Assembly (NCBI GenBank): GCA_021442155.1
Contig: CM038222.1
Coordinates: 25,468,148 to 25,532,147, forward strand
DNA: 64,000 nucleotides
Reading direction: 5' to 3'
Source: Cymbidium sinense
Taxonomy: Eukaryota; Streptophyta; Magnoliopsida; Asparagales; Orchidaceae
Shown: one piece after another, positions 58,326-64,000 of the stretch
Layout: each line of letters starts with the position of its first letter
Position numbering within the stretch: the stretch's first letter is position 1
The notes under the pieces: model-generated
What the model was told of the DNA's origin: nothing
Database searches by the model: none
What the model saw: only the letters and a program-made list of their open reading frames with translations
Position numbers and translations under genes: made by a program

Positions 58326-58599
58326 AAACTAAATAAACTTAAAATAATAATAGAAACCTAAACTTATTAAAGGCCTAAACCTAACCTAAAATAAAATAAA
58401 ATAAAACTAAATTAAGATAAAATAAAATAAAACCTAAATTAAACTAAGATAAAAGATCCATAAATAAAACTAGGATATAATAAAGTGAGTAGATAAAAAT
58501 AAAATAAAAATAAAATAAAATAAAAATCTAAACCTAAAAGGCTTTTAAAACCTAATAAATAAAGATAAACCTATTCTAAAATAAAATAAAATAAAATAT

Positions 58600-58960
58600 A
58601 ACCCTACCTGCACCCACAGGCCCTAGGCACTACACTAAACCCTGACCATGATCCTAAACCCTAGGCCCAATCTCTGATCATGGGCCCTACCTGGAAGATG
58701 GGTCATGAGCCATAGCTGACACTGGGCCCTGAGCCCAGGCTGACCACTGGCCACTGACCTGACACCTAAACCCTAAATGCTGATTTAGGCCAGTAACCCT
58801 GGGCCAAAGCCCTGAGCTATGGGCCCTACACTAAACCACTAAACCACTGTGCTCTAAACTCAAACCCTAAACCCTAAAGGCTCCCTAGGACAAACTCTGG
58901 CCATGCATTAACACTAGGCAAAGCCTAACACTAAACCCTAAAACCCTAAACCTTAAACCC
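58600..58960 (+). repeat. GC-rich island, as at 57870
   Basis: CTGGGCCCTGAGCC-type words grade into normal CCCTAAA repeats at about 58920. Confidence 0.7.
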
Positions 58961-59499
58961 TAAACCCTAAAAACATAAAAACCTAAACCTATATTAAATA
59001 AAACATAAAAATAAAATAAATAAAAAGACATAAACCTAAATAAAATAGTAAATTATATAAAATAAAAACCTAAACTAAACAAAAATAAATAAAAAAACCT
59101 AAAAATAAAATAAAATAAAATAATAAAATAAAATAAATAAAAACCTAAATAAAACTTAAAAGTAAAATGAACCTAAGAATAAAAAATCTAAACCATAAAA
59201 ACTAAACATAAAAATAAAATAAAATAAACCAAAAAAAAATAAAATAAAAACTAAATAAAAAACTTAAACATAAAAAATAAACCTAAAAATAAATGAAAAA
59301 TAAAACCAAAACCCTAAACTAAAAAAAACATAATCCTAAAATAAATAAAATCAAATAAACATAAACATAAACTAAAATAAATAAAACCTAAATGTTAAGA
59401 CCTAAACACTAAACCCTAAACCCTAAACCCTAAAACCCTAAACTCTAAACACTAAACATGCAACACTAAACCTACAACCCTAAACCCTAAACTAGAAAT

Positions 59500-59835
59500 G
59501 CTAAACACTGGGCCTAAACCTAAAACATAAACTAAACTAGTAAACTGGGCTAAACCTCTAACCCTACCCTGACCTGACCACTGGGCCCTGGGCCACTGAG
59601 ACCCTGGGCTGGGCCCTGGGCCATAAAGGCCAAAAACTTCCCTAGGCTGAGGCCCTGCTGAGCCCTGATCTGGGCTGAGCCTGAGGCGTCCTGGGCTCCA
59701 ACTCCCCCTGAGGCCAGATACTAAACTAGGGACCATAAACACTAAGATCTGACCATAAACCCTGGGCTGACACTAAACCCTAAGACCACCTAAATCCTGG
59801 GCACCCTCCTGGGCCACAACCTAAACTGGGCTAAA
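59500..59835 (+). repeat. GC-rich island, as at 57870
   Basis: GACCACTGGGCCCTGGGCC-type words. The 96-residue minus-strand frame at 59452-59742 is a by-product of high GC. Confidence 0.7.
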
Positions 59836-61059
59836 TAAAACATAAAGATTGGATTAAAAATCTACCTAAAATAAATAAAATAAACCTAAACTAAAATAAA
59901 TTAAAGCTTAAAAAATAATAATAAGAAAAACTCAAATAAAATAAATAAAACCTAAACAAAATTAAAAGTAAAATGATCCTAAAAAACCAAATAAAATAAA
60001 AACTAGACGTAAAAGAAAAGTAAATTAAACCTAAAATAAAATAAAATAAAATAAAAACAAAATAAAAACAAAATAAAAACTTAAACCTAAATAATAAAAA
60101 ATAATAAATAAAACTAAAACCCCAAACTAAAAAAAAACTAAACTTAAAATAAAATAAAATAAACCTAAAACCCAACCTGATAAACTAAACTAAAATAATA
60201 AAAAAAGCTAAATAAACTAAACTAACCTCTAAACCTAAACTAAATAAAATAAAGTAAAAAAAATAAACATAAACCTAAACTAGAAAGTAAAACCTAAAAA
60301 TAAATCGAAAATAAAGCTTAAAACCTAAAAATAAAAAAAAATAAAACCAAAACCAAAACCTAAACCTAAAAATAAAAAATAAAACCTTAACCAAAAAATA
60401 AAATAAAAATAAAACTGAACTAAAAATAAATCTAAACCTAAACCTAAACCTAAAAAATAAACTAAAATAAAAAACCTAAACTAAAATAAATAAACTAAAC
60501 TAAATAAATAATAAACCTAAAAAAATAAAGTAAACTAAAATAAATAAATTAATATACTAAATATTTTAAATAAACTAAACTGTCATTTACTTCATTTAAA
60601 ATTTAAAACCAAACCCTAAATCCTAATCAGAATCTAGAACCCTAAACCCTAAACTAACCATAAACCCTAAACCCTAAATAAAAATAAATAAATAAAAACA
60701 TCAAGCCTAAACCCTAGCAACCCTAGCCATAACTTGCAATCTGCACTAATGCCCTAAACCTAAACTCTAAACCCTAATCCTAAACCCTAAATCCTAAATG
60801 ACCTAAACCACATTGACAACCCTAAGGCCTAAACCCACAAACCCCAAACCCCAAACCTTAAAACAAAACTAAACTTAAACTAAAACCTAAACTGAGAACA
60901 TAAACTAAAATAAAACCTAAGTGGAATAAATAAATCTAAAATAAAACAAAATTAAATAAAATAAAAAATAAATATATAAAAAATAAAGAAATAAAATAAG
61001 CTAAAATAAATAAAGGTAAACTAAATAAACATAAACCTGGGGTTTGCTTGATTTAAAAT

Positions 61060-61595
61060 AAGACAGCCACCTATCCTGAGCCCTCCACACTGACCCTACT
61101 GGACCCTGGGCTCAGATCCTAAATCTGAGTAAACCTGGGCTGACCACACCTTAAGCCTCCTGGGCCCACCCTGGGCCACACCTAAATCCTAGGCCATGGG
61201 CCCTGATCCTTTCAGCTCTGATCAGGCTGACCTGACTGGGCCCTACCCAAAGGCCTCTTGGGCCCAGGAACTGAGCCATGAGGCCCTGGGCCACTGATTA
61301 GGCCATGGACGCAGGCCACTGATCTGACCTGACCAGAGGTGACCCTGGGCCTAGGCCCCAAGGCCATTGACCTGATGCTGAGCACTCCCAAGATCTGGGA
61401 TCTGACCTGACACTAAACCCTATCACCCTAAACTGATCCTAACCCCTAAGCAGGCTTTGGCGTTGAGCCACTGAGCCAACCTAAACCCTGAGCCACAGAC
61501 TCGGACACGGGAATCAACACGGAGACCCTAGGACCCTAAAGCAGAACATGACCTGGGCCTAAACCACAGGCTCTCCAGGCTCAACTAAACTAAAC
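61060..61595 (+). repeat. GC-rich island, as at 57870
   Basis: Longest island, with few intact CCCTAAA words left. It corresponds in position to the island at 57870 in the other tandem unit, yet little of the sequence matches. Confidence 0.7.
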
Positions 61596-61834
61596 CTAAA
61601 CTAAAATAAACCTAAGATAATATAAATAAGAGCTGAGCTAAATTAAGACCTGGGCTAAAAATACAAAAAGATAAAACCTAAATTACTAAAATAAAAGATC
61701 AGATAAAGACCAGGATATGATAAAAGTAACATAGATAAAATGATAAACCAAGATAAAATAGATAAAATCTAAAGGCTTTAAAACTAATGAAATAAATAAA
61801 CCTGTTCTAAAAATAAATAAAATAAAATATAACT

Positions 61835-62160
61835 GAGCCTGGGCCCTGGGCCACTGGGCCCTAAACCCTAAACTCCCAGGCCATGATCCTAACTGAGCCC
61901 AAATCTACCATAAACTGAGCCACTGAAGATCATCGGCTACCACTGAGCAACCTGGGCCCTAAACCCTAAAGGCCAAATCCTGACCCTACCCTAACTGAGC
62001 CTAAACTAAATGCTAAATTTACCTTAAACAGGAACCCTGAGCCATGGCTGAGCCACTACCCTAAACTTTTCTCTTGGGCTCCAAAACCCTAAACAAAAGG
62101 CTCAAGACTAAAACCCTAAACTATAAGGCTATGCATTAAACTAAAGCCTAAAACACTAAA
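61835..62160 (+). repeat. GC-rich island, as at 57870
   Basis: Starts GAGCCTGGGCCCTGGGCC and grades into CCTAAACTAAACCC. It pairs with the island at 58600. Confidence 0.7.
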
Positions 62161-62599
62161 CCTAAACTAAACCCTAACTGAACCCCAAAATATAAAACCT
62201 ATATTAAATAAAAGATAAAATAAAATAAAAGAAATAAACCTAAATAAAATGTAATTATATAAAATAAAACCTAAACTAAACAAAAATAAATAAAAACCTA
62301 AACTTAAAATAAATAAAATATAAAATAAAATAAAATAAAATAAAAAACTAAATAAACTTAAAGAATTAAAATGAACTGGAATAAAATCTAAACCATAAAA
62401 ACTAAACATAAAATAAAATAAAATAAACCAAAATAAAATAAAATAAAAAAAACTTAAACATAAAAGATAAACCTAAAATAAATGAAAATAAAAGACCCTA
62501 AACTAAAAACATAATCCTAAAATAAATAAAATCAAATAAACATAAACATAAACTAAAATAAATAAAACCTAAATGTTAAGACCTAAACACTAAACCCTA

Positions 62600-62975
62600 A
62601 ACTGACCCTAAACCCTCCACAGACCCAACCTAAACTGAGCTGGCTAAACTAAACCGGCCCTGACCTGAGGCGTGAGCCTAAACCCTAAACCAATGGGCCC
62701 TGACCTGGACAGGCTCTGGCCACTGACTGACCCTGGCCACAGGCCCTGGGCTACTAAACCTATAGCCCTAGGCAAGGCCTAAAGCCTAGGCCCAAGCTGG
62801 GGCTGGGCCCCTAATCTGACCAGGCCTAGCCCTGGGCTCCACTGACCACAGGCCAAGATGCTAGGCTCAGACCAACACTAGATCTGACAAGGCCCTGGGC
62901 TACAAAGGCCAGACTGGGCCACCACCCTAATCCTGACCAGCCAGGCCTAAACAGAGGCCTATACTAAATAGACAT
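62600..62975 (+). repeat. GC-rich island, as at 57870
   Basis: Pairs with the island at 59500. It is immediately preceded by an almost perfectly conserved A-rich stretch. Confidence 0.7.
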
Positions 62976-64000
62976 AAGATAAGATAAATTAAAATCTTAA
63001 AACTAAAAATAAATAAAATAAAACCTAAACTAAACTAAAATAAATAAAAAACCTAAGCTTAAAAAAATAATAATAAGAAAAGCACTAAAATAAAATAAAT
63101 AAAAACCTAAACAAAATTAAAAAGTAAAATGATCTTAAGAAAAAAACCTAAATAAAATAAAAACTAAACGTAAAAGAAAAGTAAATTAAACCTAAAATAA
63201 AATAAAATAAAAACAAAATAAAAAACTTAAACCTAAATAATAAACCTAAAAATAAATAATAAATAAAACTAAAACCCCAAACTAAAAAAAACTAAACTTA
63301 AAATAAAAATAAAATAAACCTAAACCCAACCTAAAAGAAACTAAACTAAAAATAATAAAACTTAAAGCTAAACCTTAAATAAACTAAACCTAACCTCTAA
63401 ACCTAAACTAAATAAAATAAAGTAAAAAAAATAAACATAAACCTAAACTAGAAAGTAAAACCTAAAAATAACCAAAATAAAGATTAAAACCTAAAAAAAA
63501 AATAAAACCAAAATAAACTAAAAATAAAAAAAAATAAACCTTAAAATAAAATAAAAATAAAACTGACTAAAATAAATCTAAACCTACATAAACAAAAAAA
63601 ATAAACTAAAAATAAAAAACCTAAACTAAAATAAATAAACTAAACTAAAATAATAAACTTAAAAAGTATAAAATAAATAAATTAATATACTAAATATATT
63701 AAATAAACTAAAACTGTCGGTTACTTAATTTAAAATTTAAAAACCCTTAAACCCTAAATCCTAAATCGTAAATCTAGAACCCTAAAACCATAAACCACAA
63801 ATAAAATAAATAAATAAAACATCAAGCCTAAACCCTAAACAACCCTAAACCAACTGATCCTGAAACCCCAAACCACAAACCCTGATCCTAAACCACCTCT
63901 GGCTATAAACTAAACCCTAAATTGACACCCTAAACCTAAACCCTGACCCCAACCCAAAAAGACTAAACTAAGCTGGGCCTAAACTGTGGGACATAGTTAA

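Larger units (their letters stand above)
57727..61035 (+). repeat. About 3.2-kb higher-order tandem repeat, unit 1
   Basis: Landmarks recur about 3.17-3.25 kb later in the same order: AAGATAAAAGATC (58446 and 61694), ATCAAATAAACATAAACATA (59350 and 62530), CCTAAATGTTAAGACC (59388 and 62568), and CTAGAAAGTAAAACC (60280 and 63450). The A-rich parts are almost identical; the GC-rich parts are not. The phase chosen for the unit start is arbitrary. Confidence 0.82.
56964..64000 (+). repeat. Composite satellite, CCCTAAA polarity, with GC-rich islands
   Basis: Same A-rich and CCCTAAA-like architecture as 36.8-47.6 kb, but interrupted by GC-rich islands (listed separately). Boundary-module variants are at 57727-57752, about 60576-60600, 61036-61062 and 63711-63745. 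Runs to the window end. There are no genes; 59891-60175 and 62167-62409 (minus) are compositional. Confidence 0.9.
61036..64000 (+). repeat. About 3.2-kb higher-order tandem repeat, unit 2 (cut by window end)
   Basis: Second unit with the landmarks given for unit 1. It continues past the window edge. Confidence 0.8.

Noticed and set aside
59452..59742. Gly/Pro-rich 96-codon minus-strand frame
   Set aside because: Produced by a GC-rich CCCTGGG-like island whose sequence is not conserved in the second tandem unit and may be miscalled.
36823..64000. Functional telomere
   Set aside because: No long run of perfect CCCTAAA. Blocks are short, degenerate and interrupted by A-rich satellite and LINEs on both sides.

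Overview
This window is plant repeat DNA with no intact host gene. Evidence for a land plant, most likely an angiosperm: degenerate Arabidopsis-type telomere heptamers (TTTAGGG/CCCTAAA), L1-clade LINEs with a C-terminal RNase H domain, a 5'-truncated RTE-clade LINE with a (TTG)n 3' tail, a tRNA-Arg-type primer binding site of the Tat/Ogre Ty3-gypsy lineage, and pseudogene copies of the C-terminal part of a plant glycine-rich RNA-binding protein (GRP7-like). I cannot name the species.

Layout. 1-1580: 5' part of an L1 LINE (minus strand). 1590-1880: TTTAGGG-like array with an A-tailed GRP 3' end. 1881-6104 and 13511-16650: non-coding sequence read as a long LTR of a Tat/Ogre-like element, split by a nearly full-length LINE (6105-13510) whose target-site duplication is still visible. 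16651-19450: a degenerate primer binding site, then an array of about 15 tandem hairpins whose stems covary between copies. 19621-21292: an inverted, diverged second copy of the same LTR. 21373-36822: TTTAGGG-like arrays alternating with minus-strand GRP retrocopies, two 5'-truncated LINE 3' ends and a large LINE fragment (25640-30060). 36823-64000: the same composite repeat with reversed polarity (CCCTAAA on the plus strand). It includes 1.69-kb and about 3.2-kb tandem higher-order repeats, one plus-strand GRP copy, an RTE fragment and a 9.3-kb LINE (47667-56953) whose reverse-transcriptase core is still open.

How the parts relate. The telomere-like material is a composite satellite: a CCCTAAA-like block, an A-rich AAATAAAA block, a short boundary module and A-tailed GRP 3' ends. 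It has acted as a landing pad for L1-type LINEs. Every L1-type and GRP copy in it runs in the same sense as its CCCTAAA strand, as expected if target-primed reverse transcription starts on the T-rich strand. The polarity of the whole composite flips near 36.8 kb in the orientation of a telomere-telomere fusion.

All protein-coding sequence seen is transposon-derived or retropseudogene. LINE reading frames are broken mainly by TGG-to-stop, CGA-to-TGA and CAA-to-TAA transitions and by homopolymer frameshifts. I saw no tRNA, rRNA or CRISPR array. Many long open frames in the T-rich LINE 3' regions and microsatellites are compositional. GC-rich CCCTGGG-like islands after 57.8 kb may be real sequence or base-calling error and are flagged as such.
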